Source of the DNA: G963701675 sp963701675 | GTDB lineage: Bacteria > Planctomycetota > Planctomycetia > Gemmatales > Gemmataceae | Direction: 5' to 3' | Assembly (NCBI GenBank): GCA_963701675.1 | Contig: OY969623.1 | Span: 2,232,001-2,296,000, forward strand | Length of the DNA stretch: 64,000 nt | Part shown: positions 56,429-64,000 of the stretch, piece by piece | How positions within the stretch are numbered: position 1 is the stretch's first letter | How the letters are laid out: every line of letters starts with the position of its first letter | Notes under the pieces: generated by a model | What the model was told of the DNA's origin: nothing | Seen by the model: the letters and a program-made list of their open reading frames with translations, nothing else | Database searches by the model: none | Translations under genes and position numbers: made by a program

Positions 56429-58612
56429 TCACTTTTTCGTCTCCACCACATTCCACGAAATCATGGCCGTGGTGTAGTCGGCAATGTCGGCGGCGTCCAT
56501 GCTGCGAGTGGTGCCGCGGGCGTAGGCGGCGTTCTGCAAGAGTCGGCCGAGCGGCGTATCGAACGGATTGTCGCGGCCGCGCGTTGATCGTTCCAACGCT
56601 TTTTCAATCGTCGGCTGTTCCAGGTCCCAAAAATAGACGGGCTTGTTCTCCGCCTTGATCGCGATCACCAACACCTGTTCCATGCCGATGGTACTTGTGT
56701 TGACACGCTGGGGCTTGATTTGAGCGAAGCGCTTGGGAGAAACCGGGTCCGGGGCCGATCGATTGGGTGGATAGAAACACTTGATGCCATAACCACTGTT
56801 GATGAAAAGCAGGGTCACGTACATTTTGGCGGTCTTGCTGTGGTTATGCATTCGGAAACCGATGTAATCGCCGTCCGTAAATGTCGGCGGCACACGGCCG
56901 ACATCGACAACCCCACCGACTCGATCATCTTTGTCGCGATACTTCACGAGTTCCACCTCCAACTTGATGCCGTCGTCATGACGAACTCGTTCATGTGACG
57001 GCAGCGATAGCAGATTCTGGGCGCGTGCGATTCGGGCAAGGGTGTCGCGAAGCCGCGTGCCGGATTCTCCGTCGCCTTCGACTCGGAAGCGCGGTCCGTC
57101 GGTAAAGCCGTTACGAAGTTTCACGCCGTGAGCTGGCATCAAATACACACCGTCGTCTTGACCGCGAACCAGCCAGTCGGCCTTCGAAGGTTCCAAAACG
57201 ACTTCGATCAGCGAATTTCGCTCCGCACGTAGCTTGGCCAACTCCGCGTTCGCGATTCTCCAGGCGCCCAAATGTTCGAATGGAAGCGAAATAGCATTGA
57301 GGTGAGCGGCGACTTTCAGGCGCATGTCACCGAAATCGATATGCACTGGTTCCGCGCGGAGTTGCGTTTCCAGTCCGGTCCGCGCGGGCTTCTTGCCGAA
57401 TTCGCACGGCTCAACCTCGGCTTCCGTAAGCCGAAGCCGGGTGATCTTCACATGGCCGAGCGGATCGTCGCTGTTGTGAGGGTAGACGGCAAGGACGGTC
57501 CCCGCCGTCAACCCGTGCAAACGTCCTCCGGTGATTTTCCAGCCACCGTCGCGTCGGCCGAGTAGGAACTTGGATCGCCCAGGTTCCTCTTTGTCGCCGA
57601 GCACATGCCGGTCGATGTCCATCCCTTCGACAAGTGGGTAAGGGTCGAACCGGTTTGATCGGAGGTATTGGCCACGCACCCGTTGGACCAACTCGCGGTA
57701 TGTTAGCGGCCGAGTGGCTTCCGTGAGGACCTGACAAAGTGTGTAGGTGAAGAGCCCGTGACGCCGTCGGTCATCGGCATCTTCAGGGAGCAGCGATTCG
57801 GGCGTGGTCTCGTGTGACTGGGCCGCGTACAGGCAAACCAGTCGGCCGCCGCGGTCGGTCAATTCGAAAGGCGTTTTCTCTTCGCCCGTGCCTTCGCCGC
57901 CGCGAGTCGCCGAATGTGCTCGCGCCTTCTGGCTCGCTGCTTCCATTACCTTCGCCGGAATCTTCAAATCCACCGGCTCGACCTTACGGCTAACGTCGTC
58001 CGTGGTGCCACGGATCATCGTCCCGGAATGACAGCAGTCGGCGATGAAACAAAGCGATGCGCCTTTCGCCAATATCCGATTCGTCCACTGTTGGATGTCG
58101 TTGTCGCGGATGGCGTTTGGAACCGATTTGCGGGATTCGTCCCACTCACCGACATCGGCGGGCAGAAATGCCTCATCCATGCCGTCGGTCTCGTTGTGGG
58201 TATCGCGTTCCGGAATTTGAGTTCCATGACCGGCCAACAAGATCAACGCGTAGTCGCCGGTGCCCGCCTGTTCGGCCAATTCCGCAAATGCGCGTTCGAT
58301 GTTCGCTCGCGTCGGCCGGAGTTTTGCATCCTGTTTGCCGTGCATCTCGGATAACGTGACGATATCCGAATCCTTGAAGCGAAAACGGTCCATCAGGAGA
58401 CGACGAAACATAGGCTCGTCGCTCACGAATCCGCTCAAAGCATGGATCTTCGGTGCAGCCGGATACTCGGTGACACCGATCAAGAGCGCGCGGCGTGTGG
58501 GTGTGGCGTCTTGCTTGGGTTGGTCTTGGTCGACAACGATGGCGAAGCCGGCTGATGCGAATGCCAGCAACGAAAGGTGAGCAAGAATTCGCATCGGAAA
58601 GTCCGGGGTCAT
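56429..58612 (-). CDS. Secreted caspase-like (peptidase C14) protein
   Basis: The protein has 727 residues. The ATG at 58612 immediately follows the TAA of the upstream CHAT gene (TAAATG), so translation is coupled. MRILAHLSLLAFASAGFAIV near the start is a signal peptide. The caspase domain spans about 40-350: RALLIGVTEYP, YALILLAGHGTQIPERD (catalytic His) and LCFIADCCHSGTMIRG (catalytic Cys). The C-terminal half (about 360-727) has no named domain and contains beta-rich stretches and KMYVTLLFINSGYGIKCFYP, resembling the DUF4384-type accessory domains of exported caspases. It is the last gene of the kinase-CHAT-caspase operon. The IS ends 11 bp beyond its stop without touching the frame. Confidence 0.88.
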   Translation of the reverse strand: MTPDFPMRILAHLSLLAFASAGFAIVVDQDQPKQDATPTRRALLIGVTEYPAAPKIHALSGFVSDEPMFRRLLMDRFRFKDSDIVTLSEMHGKQDAKLRPTRANIERAFAELAEQAGTGDYALILLAGHGTQIPERDTHNETDGMDEAFLPADVGEWDESRKSVPNAIRDNDIQQWTNRILAKGASLCFIADCCHSGTMIRGTTDDVSRKVEPVDLKIPAKVMEAASQKARAHSATRGGEGTGEEKTPFELTDRGGRLVCLYAAQSHETTPESLLPEDADDRRRHGLFTYTLCQVLTEATRPLTYRELVQRVRGQYLRSNRFDPYPLVEGMDIDRHVLGDKEEPGRSKFLLGRRDGGWKITGGRLHGLTAGTVLAVYPHNSDDPLGHVKITRLRLTEAEVEPCEFGKKPARTGLETQLRAEPVHIDFGDMRLKVAAHLNAISLPFEHLGAWRIANAELAKLRAERNSLIEVVLEPSKADWLVRGQDDGVYLMPAHGVKLRNGFTDGPRFRVEGDGESGTRLRDTLARIARAQNLLSLPSHERVRHDDGIKLEVELVKYRDKDDRVGGVVDVGRVPPTFTDGDYIGFRMHNHSKTAKMYVTLLFINSGYGIKCFYPPNRSAPDPVSPKRFAQIKPQRVNTSTIGMEQVLVIAIKAENKPVYFWDLEQPTIEKALERSTRGRDNPFDTPLGRLLQNAAYARGTTRSMDAADIADYTTAMISWNVVETKK

Positions 58613-61600
58613 TTACCGCCAGTCGCCGGAGAGGACGACGCCGGCCCAGTCGCGCGGCGGTCCTCGCTTGTTGCGCTCCTTTTCGTCGCCGAGGCCGCGT
58701 AATTCGCCGCGGAGCATGGCCAGCTCGAGCTTGCCGCAGGGCTTCGGCCTTCGACATGTTGTTCCGCCACATGTTCCGATAGAAATCAACCATGAGCGCC
58801 CGGGCCGCGTTGTCGTCGATCTTCCAAAGGGTCGCGATCACGCTCTTCGCCCCCGCGGTTTGAAACGCACGCTGAAGCCCCAAAATCCCCTCGCCACCCG
58901 CGACTTCGCCAAGACCGGTCTCGCAAGCGGACAGGACGGCCAAATCGACGTTCGACAGATCGAGCGCCGCGACTTCCAGCGCGGTTAGAATGCCGTCGTC
59001 CCGCATCGGATCGAGCGGCTGTTTGGCGCCGGCCAGCACGATTCCAGAGAGCAAACCGGGATGCCAACCGGTAATCTCTTGATGCCGAAACATGCCCTCC
59101 ATGCGTTCCTCGGCTTTTTGCTGCGCCGCCGTTTGTTCCGCCGGCGCAAAGAAGCCGTGCGTCGCCAGGTGCAGGAAGCGATGCCGCGGCGCTTCCTTGC
59201 GAAACGCCGCCTCGGTCGCCTCCGCCTCGCGCAAGTCGGTCGGGACGACTTTGGGAAATCGGCGCTGAAAGGTGTCCTTGATCGCTGCCACTTCCGCTTG
59301 AGTCCCCGGCAACGGCCGCATGTTTTCCAACATTTCATCCACCGAGCCGCCGCGCGCCGCTGACCGTTTGGTATCCGCCACCGGCGGCGTGTCCGTCGTA
59401 GCCGCCACTTGGGTGGGCTGCACTGCATCGAATTGCACATCTCCCACCAGCAATAATGACAGCGCCGTCTCCACGGCTGACACAGCCGTGGCACTCTTGT
59501 CCGGTTCCTGTGCCACGGCTGTGTCAGCCGTGCGCGTGTCGAGCAACTCCGGCAACAACTGCGGCACTGGGATCACCACGATGGCACGGTCTTCCCCGAT
59601 CAAGTACGTGCCCGGCTTCTCGCCCGGCAATGCCGGGAACGGAATGCGAGCGAGCACGCCATCGGGGGAGATGAGCACCGTTTTTGCATCAGCGATGTGT
59701 TCCTGGAGCGGTTGCCACACCAACCGGCGCAACTCCGCGCCGACGGTCGCATCGGAACACTGGGTCTTGCGCCACGCTTCGACGGCCGTGGCCACGGGCG
59801 TAACCGGGCCAAGGTCCACCCGCGTTATCAAACAGTCCGGGCGCACGACCACCGCCAGCAGTCGCCGTTCGAACTTCATCGGCCCCTTCTTCTCGGGCGG
59901 CGGGTTGGAATGTCGATACTCCAGGAAATCGACGAGCGCCGTCCCGGCAGGCAGGGTTTTCCGCAACTGATCAGGAGTCAGCTTGCGCAACTCCTGTTGC
60001 CTTTTGAAAACGTCGCTGCGGCTAGTCAGTTCAATTTCGAGTTTTTCCTTTTCCAGCGTGAGCGATTCCAGGTTCTTCTGCCAAGCGTCTCGCTCTTTCG
60101 GGCCGGGCGTGAGCCGCCAAGTATGCGCGAGTCGCCGACAAACGCTTTCGTAGGTGTCGAATTGAGCGCGTAGTTCGGGATCCTTTTCGACGCCGGCACG
60201 CCGTACCTGCCGGGCAAGGACGGCCCCTTTCCAACGCAGGTGGGGCTGGTAGGAATCGACGGGCGACACGTTGGTGCGCGGGGCGATGCTCAGGTAGGCG
60301 TCGAGGTGCGAGCGCAGCTTATCCACCATGACCCGTTGTTGACGTTCGGATTGCCCGGCGGCCGTAGCGTCGAGCAGCTTGCCGATAGTGGCGAGGGCCT
60401 GCTCGTAGTGGGGCCGGGCGCCGGAGTAATCCCCCTGTGCCTCAAGCAAGGACCCCAAGTTGTACAGGCTCCCCGCCGTGGCGAGGTGTTCACCGCCCAG
60501 AGCTTTCTTCCGGATCGCCAGGGCTTGTTCATAGTAGGGCCGGGCGCCGGCGTAGTCACACTGCGCTTCAAGCAAGAAGCCCAGGTTGTTCAGGCTACGG
60601 GCGGTGTCGGGGTGTTCTGAACCCAAGGCCTTCGTGCAGATCGCAAGAGCTTGTTCGTGGTAGCGCCGGGCGCCGACGTAATCGCCCTGCGCATCGAGCA
60701 AGGATCCCAGGTTGTTCATGGTCGCGGCGACGTCGGGGTTTTCGGGGCCCAAGGCGTTTTTCTTGATCATCAGGGCTTGTTTGTAGTAGAGACGAGCCCC
60801 TGCGTAATTGCCCTGCGCCCAATGCAAGTAGCCGAGATTGTTCAGGCTGCCGGCAGTGTGTGGGTGTTCGGGGCCCAACGCCTTTCTGAAGATCGTGAGG
60901 GCTTGTTCGAGGTGGGGCCGGGCGCCCGCGTAGTCGCCCTGCGAATTATACAAGGAGCCCAGGTTGTGCAGGCTCTCAGCCGCGTCGGGGTGCTCGGGGC
61001 CCAAGGTCTTCTGCCTGATCACAAGGGCTTGTTCGTAGACGAACCGGGCGCCGGCGTAGTCGCCCTGCGTATGAAGCAAGACGCCTAGGTTGTTCAGGCA
61101 CAGCGCCGTGTCGGGATGCTCAGGTCCCACGGCCTTCTTGCAGATCGCCAGGCCTTGTTCGTAGTAGGGCCGGGCGCCGGCGTAGTCGCCCTGCGCCTCA
61201 AGCAGGTATCCCACCCAAGTCAGGTTACTGGCCGTGTCGGGGTGTTCGGTACCCAGCACCTGCAAGCGAATGGCCAGGGTTTTTCGGCACAGATCAGTGG
61301 CCTCCCGGTTATTCCCCTGACCGCTCAGCTGGAATACCTCGTTCTCCAGCCGTTGAGCTTCTTTGAGCTGGCGACGATCCGCTGCCGACAACGTAGTTAG
61401 CCGTTGCAAGTGGGCGACGGCCAAGCGAGCGTGTGTAACTCTCCAATGCGCCTCGCCATGGCGTGTCGTTTTGATCTGCAGCACCTCGGCGCGCGCCTTC
61501 CGCGCTATGGTGAAGTCTTCCCGTTCTTCGTGCATCTCCGCGAGCGTCTTAAGTGACTCCGCGACCTCCTCACTCTCTTTTCCAAAAACGTCGCGCTCGA

Positions 61601-61826
61601 TCGCGATCATCGTTTCGGCGACCGCCACCGCCTCCGCCAGCTTCTCTTCCTTCCGAAGCTTCTTCACCTCCGCCTGCAGCCGGTCGCGTTCCTTCAGCTT
61701 CTCCTGCTGCTCCGGCGTGATGTCTTTCGGCTTGGCCGGCGGTGATTGGGGCTCGTCGGCATTCGGGTAGGCGGCTAAGGCGGCGATCACGGCGAAGGTC
61801 GAAATGCAAGTGAACATGTATCGCAT
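58613..61826 (-). CDS. Secreted TPR-CHAT protease, C-terminal frameshift
   Basis: The start is ATG 61826 (CAGGAGTGCCC upstream) with signal peptide MRYMFTCISTFAVIAALAAY. A charged coiled coil (EQQEKLKERDRLQAEVKKLR) is followed by about eleven TPRs of the kinesin-light-chain type (YYEQGLAICKKAVGPEHPDT, ALCLNNLGVLLHTQGDYAGA). The CHAT domain follows, with HRFLHLATHGFFAPAE (catalytic His) and LAVLSACETGLGEVAGGEGI (catalytic Cys). At about 58745 a single extra G breaks the last 45 codons. In the other frame they read LAMLRGELRGLGDEKERNKR then DWAGVVLSGDW and a TAA at 58613, exactly as CHAT proteins normally end. As sequenced the frame instead runs on antisense-like to 58173. The kinase gene ends 22 bp upstream and the caspase gene starts at the TAA. 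Confidence 0.85.
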
Positions 61827-61848
61827 GGGCACTCCTGGATGCGGGGTA

Positions 61849-63687
61849 CTAATCCTCAAGAACCTGGGCGGGTTGGCGGAACGCGTAGCCTTCCATGTAG
61901 CTAAATCCTCGCTCGAGGAGGCGTTGTCGCACGGCGTCGAGCCGTTGTTTCATCGCGGCTTCCTGGTCGATGTGGTAGCGCACGGGATGCCCGCGCGGGC
62001 TGTCCTCCGAATCACCGACCGCTTCCACGGAGCTCGCGCGAATTCGGATGACCGAATCCTCCGGCAGCTCCGATAGCTTGTCGTTCAGTTCAAGGATGTC
62101 GCGCACCTCGTCGTCCGTCATGCTCCCGGACGTTTTTCCCAACGCGAGCAACAGAACCGTGCCGCCAGGGCCGCCGAGCGATTGGGTGGCCGTGATCTTG
62201 GGATCCGAATGAGGCATGGGATGACGGATGAGCGTCGGCGCCTCAGCCGCCGTCGAATCCTGGAGTCGTTCAAGCCGGCCTGATGGATCAACAAAGAACA
62301 TTGCCGCGTTGGTGTGAGGCGGAATCTCAGCGTCCGTGATGTATGTATCTCCCGGCCGTAATGGAACGGCACGCGCCAGCAGACGAGGTCGAATGCGCTC
62401 ACGGTGCACGGTAATCGCGAGCGGCTTCAATTCCGGCGGCTTCGAGAAAGGTCCCCATTCGAACCGCCAGGCAGCAAAGCCGAATGCAAAGAACAAGAGC
62501 GCGCCGACAGCAAGGATCCAGCGACCGTATTTCGGCGGATTCGCAGCCCGCTCGAGCGCATCCGCGAATTCATCGGCGGTGGCGTAGCGATCTCTCGGGT
62601 CCTTTTCAATGGTGCGCAAACAAATGCTTGCCAATGACGGTGAGACCCCTCCCTTATGAATCGCATCGCGGTCGAAGTCGCAGGCCTGTGCCTTTCGTAT
62701 CGTTTCCGGATAACTCGGGCTTTCGTACGGCGCTTTGCCGGTTAAAACGCGATACAGAACTGCCCCAAGTCCGAAAATGTCGGAGTGCGGTTGGATGCGG
62801 TCGGTCTGGCAGAGCGCTTGCTCAGGAGACATGTAAACGGGAGTGCCGCCCGAAGCGGAGTTATCGTCTTGCCAGCTGTGACGAACGCGTGCCAGGCCAA
62901 AGTCGATGACGCCAGGCTCCCCGACATCGTCAATGAGAATGTTGTCGGGTTTTAGATCCTGATGCGTGACACCGGCCCGATGCGCCGCCGCCAGTGCCCG
63001 TGCGACTTTCGCCAGGATGGTTGCGACCTTTGTTGCACTCGGTTTGTCCTGTGTTATGTACTGTTCCAGAGTTCGACCGCTCACGAACTCCAACACCAGA
63101 CACGGCCGTCCTTCGTGCACATCAAAATGAAGGACACGCGGGATATGCGGATGATTCAGCCTGGCAAGCGTCTGTCCTTCCGTGAGAATGCGGTCCCGAT
63201 CCAACGTTGCGGGCTGAATAGGATGGTTGCTCAATTTGATAATGACGGCCTTGCCGAGATGGGAATCAATTGCGTGATACACGGTCCCTTGCGAGCCTCT
63301 TCCGAGTTCGCGCACTACCTGGTATTTTCCGATGACCTTGGGCTGCAAGCTATCGGTCGGCGCGGCGCCGTGCGGGTGAGTTTGATTTGCAACAAACGAT
63401 TTCAGTTTGGCAATGTCGCTGTGATTCGCATCCACTAGCTCTGGGCTGAACTCTTGTAGATAGGTGTCCAAGGACGGCCGTTCGCCGGTGCGCCGGCGAT
63501 ACTCAAAATCCAGTTGGATGAGCTCGATGAGCAACGGCAATCGACGATCCGACGGCGCCGCGTTCAAGAAATTGCGGATGTTCGGCCGGTGGCCGGCTTT
63601 CCACCCGCCTTCAAAGTACATCGCTTGTTCGTCGACCCAGCCTTTGATGTCGACGGTGTCCAGAAGGGGTACGTCGTGAGCGGGCAT
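61849..63687 (-). CDS. Transmembrane Ser/Thr protein kinase
   Basis: About 612 residues from ATG 63687, which follows GCGGAGGAGTCCG. An N-terminal helical region (WVDEQAMYFEGGWKAGHRPN, then LLIELIQLDFEYRRRTGERP) precedes the kinase domain at about 120-385: GRGSQGTVYHA (G loop), AVIIKL (Lys), THQDLKPDNIL (catalytic Asp; HQD in place of HRD), VIDFGLARV (DFG), GGTPVYMSPEQAL (APE-like). A single membrane helix follows (WILAVGALLFFAFGFAAWRF), then an extracytoplasmic domain of about 200 residues. HQD suggests activation-loop control unlike RD kinases. The gene heads an operon with the TPR-CHAT and caspase-like genes, both exported, so the kinase could relay an envelope signal inward or outward. 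Confidence 0.88.
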   Translation of the reverse strand: MPAHDVPLLDTVDIKGWVDEQAMYFEGGWKAGHRPNIRNFLNAAPSDRRLPLLIELIQLDFEYRRRTGERPSLDTYLQEFSPELVDANHSDIAKLKSFVANQTHPHGAAPTDSLQPKVIGKYQVVRELGRGSQGTVYHAIDSHLGKAVIIKLSNHPIQPATLDRDRILTEGQTLARLNHPHIPRVLHFDVHEGRPCLVLEFVSGRTLEQYITQDKPSATKVATILAKVARALAAAHRAGVTHQDLKPDNILIDDVGEPGVIDFGLARVRHSWQDDNSASGGTPVYMSPEQALCQTDRIQPHSDIFGLGAVLYRVLTGKAPYESPSYPETIRKAQACDFDRDAIHKGGVSPSLASICLRTIEKDPRDRYATADEFADALERAANPPKYGRWILAVGALLFFAFGFAAWRFEWGPFSKPPELKPLAITVHRERIRPRLLARAVPLRPGDTYITDAEIPPHTNAAMFFVDPSGRLERLQDSTAAEAPTLIRHPMPHSDPKITATQSLGGPGGTVLLLALGKTSGSMTDDEVRDILELNDKLSELPEDSVIRIRASSVEAVGDSEDSPRGHPVRYHIDQEAAMKQRLDAVRQRLLERGFSYMEGYAFRQPAQVLED

Positions 63688-63862
63688 CGGACTCCTCCGC
63701 ACCCATCGAGAAATGGGGCGATGATGTATGCACAGCATACCGCGCCCGCGGTGCGTGGTCCATCAAATATGGAGCGCCAGCGGTTCGCTAGGTAAGATGG
63801 CAAAGAAGCGCGAGAATTGGAGATTGGGCGCCGACACCGTTCGACGCGGGCCGTGCTCTCAT

Positions 63863-64000
63863 TCAGCCATGGGAATCTTTGATGGTCTTGAACATGGCCA
63901 GCGACTTCGAGATTTCCGCGTGGCGTTTTTCCTGTTCGTCGCCACTAATCGGTTGCAGGAATCCAAACTTGAGCGCCGCACGATTTTCAATATCGCAGGC
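63863..64000 (-). CDS. C-terminus of an unknown protein, cut by the window edge
   Basis: The last 45 codons of a minus-strand frame reading CDIENRAALKFGFLQPISGD, EQEKRHAEISKSLAMFKTIK, DSHG and TGA. The composition is that of a real soluble protein end. No family could be assigned from so short a piece. The 175 bp between it and the kinase start probably hold the operon promoter. Confidence 0.45.
   Translation of the reverse strand, partial: ACDIENRAALKFGFLQPISGDEQEKRHAEISKSLAMFKTIKDSHG

Noticed and set aside
58173..58612. C-terminal extension of the CHAT frame to 58173
   Set aside because: It is an out-of-frame overlap with the caspase gene created by one extra base; the true CHAT ending is found in the other frame with TAA at 58613.
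60390..61260. Regular DNA periodicity of about 126 bp that could look like a tandem repeat or array
   Set aside because: It is the coding sequence of kinesin-light-chain type TPRs (42 residues each) in the CHAT gene on the minus strand; no constant repeat with unique spacers exists.
1..64000. tRNA, rRNA or CRISPR loci
   Set aside because: No cloverleaf with a conserved T-arm, no rRNA core sequence and no repeat-spacer array could be recognised by eye; a tRNAscan/Infernal run would be needed to exclude them fully.

Overview
The window looks like a chromosomal accessory region of a member of the phylum Planctomycetota. The evidence is two exported surface proteins with the LEDR-x-LL N-terminal motif typical of that phylum (28686-30371 and 47972-54482), together with CHAT and caspase-like proteases, a membrane Ser/Thr kinase, TPR and WD40 proteins, FG-GAP, SBBP and Calx-beta fragments and an outer-membrane barrel. 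No rRNA, tRNA or CRISPR array was seen.

Layout. 0-7.5 kb is a recombination hot spot: a truncated HARE-HTH gene, a large serine recombinase joined in frame to a STAND ATPase and WD40 propeller, a TIR relic, a deleted second serine recombinase on the other strand, and a complete IS (6015-7460) with a 16-bp target duplication. 7.7-14.7 kb holds a histidine kinase, two small proteins, a HEAT-repeat protein, a DUF1328 protein, an MpaB/DUF2236 relic, a stand-alone RyR protein, a broken TIR-like/deoxyribosyltransferase-like gene and a membrane TrkA-N/RyR protein. 14.9-20.5 kb is a module between two same-orientation relics of one IS family: a methyltransferase, a MASE1-PAS-kinase-REC-Hpt hybrid kinase and, overlapping it, a response regulator fused to a TIR-like effector domain. 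21-31 kb holds a secreted protein, a decayed patatin, an IS91-type element with its tyrosine recombinase, several broken genes (PIN/DUF4935, crcB), a beta-helix surface protein and a PilZ protein. 31-37 kb is a mobile-element type methylase-helicase (COG4646 type) with one frameshift. 37.5-39.7 kb is a graveyard of IS3/IS481-like, IS630, Calx-beta and IS66 fragments. 39.7-44.7 kb carries a SIR2-like protein next to a CHAT-NB-ARC-TPR protein. 45-54.5 kb has an IS256 fragment, an outer-membrane barrel and a giant BNR/FG-GAP surface protein with three frameshifts. 54.75-56.4 kb is a full IS copy. 56.4-63.7 kb is a compact minus-strand operon: Ser/Thr kinase, secreted TPR-CHAT protease, secreted caspase-like protease.

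How the genes may work together. Three separate conflict- or death-type circuits can be read: a phosphorelay ending in a TIR-like effector (16.3-20.4 kb), a CHAT-STAND plus SIR2 pair (39.7-44.7 kb), and a kinase-CHAT-caspase operon (56.4-63.7 kb). RyR, TrkA-N, TIR and HEAT pieces nearby fit a conflict-gene island. All functional links are inference from domain content and gene order; only domains, junctions, frameshifts and repeats are read from the sequence. Single-base frameshifts are frequent in otherwise well-conserved long genes, so either the island is decaying or the assembly contains indel errors.
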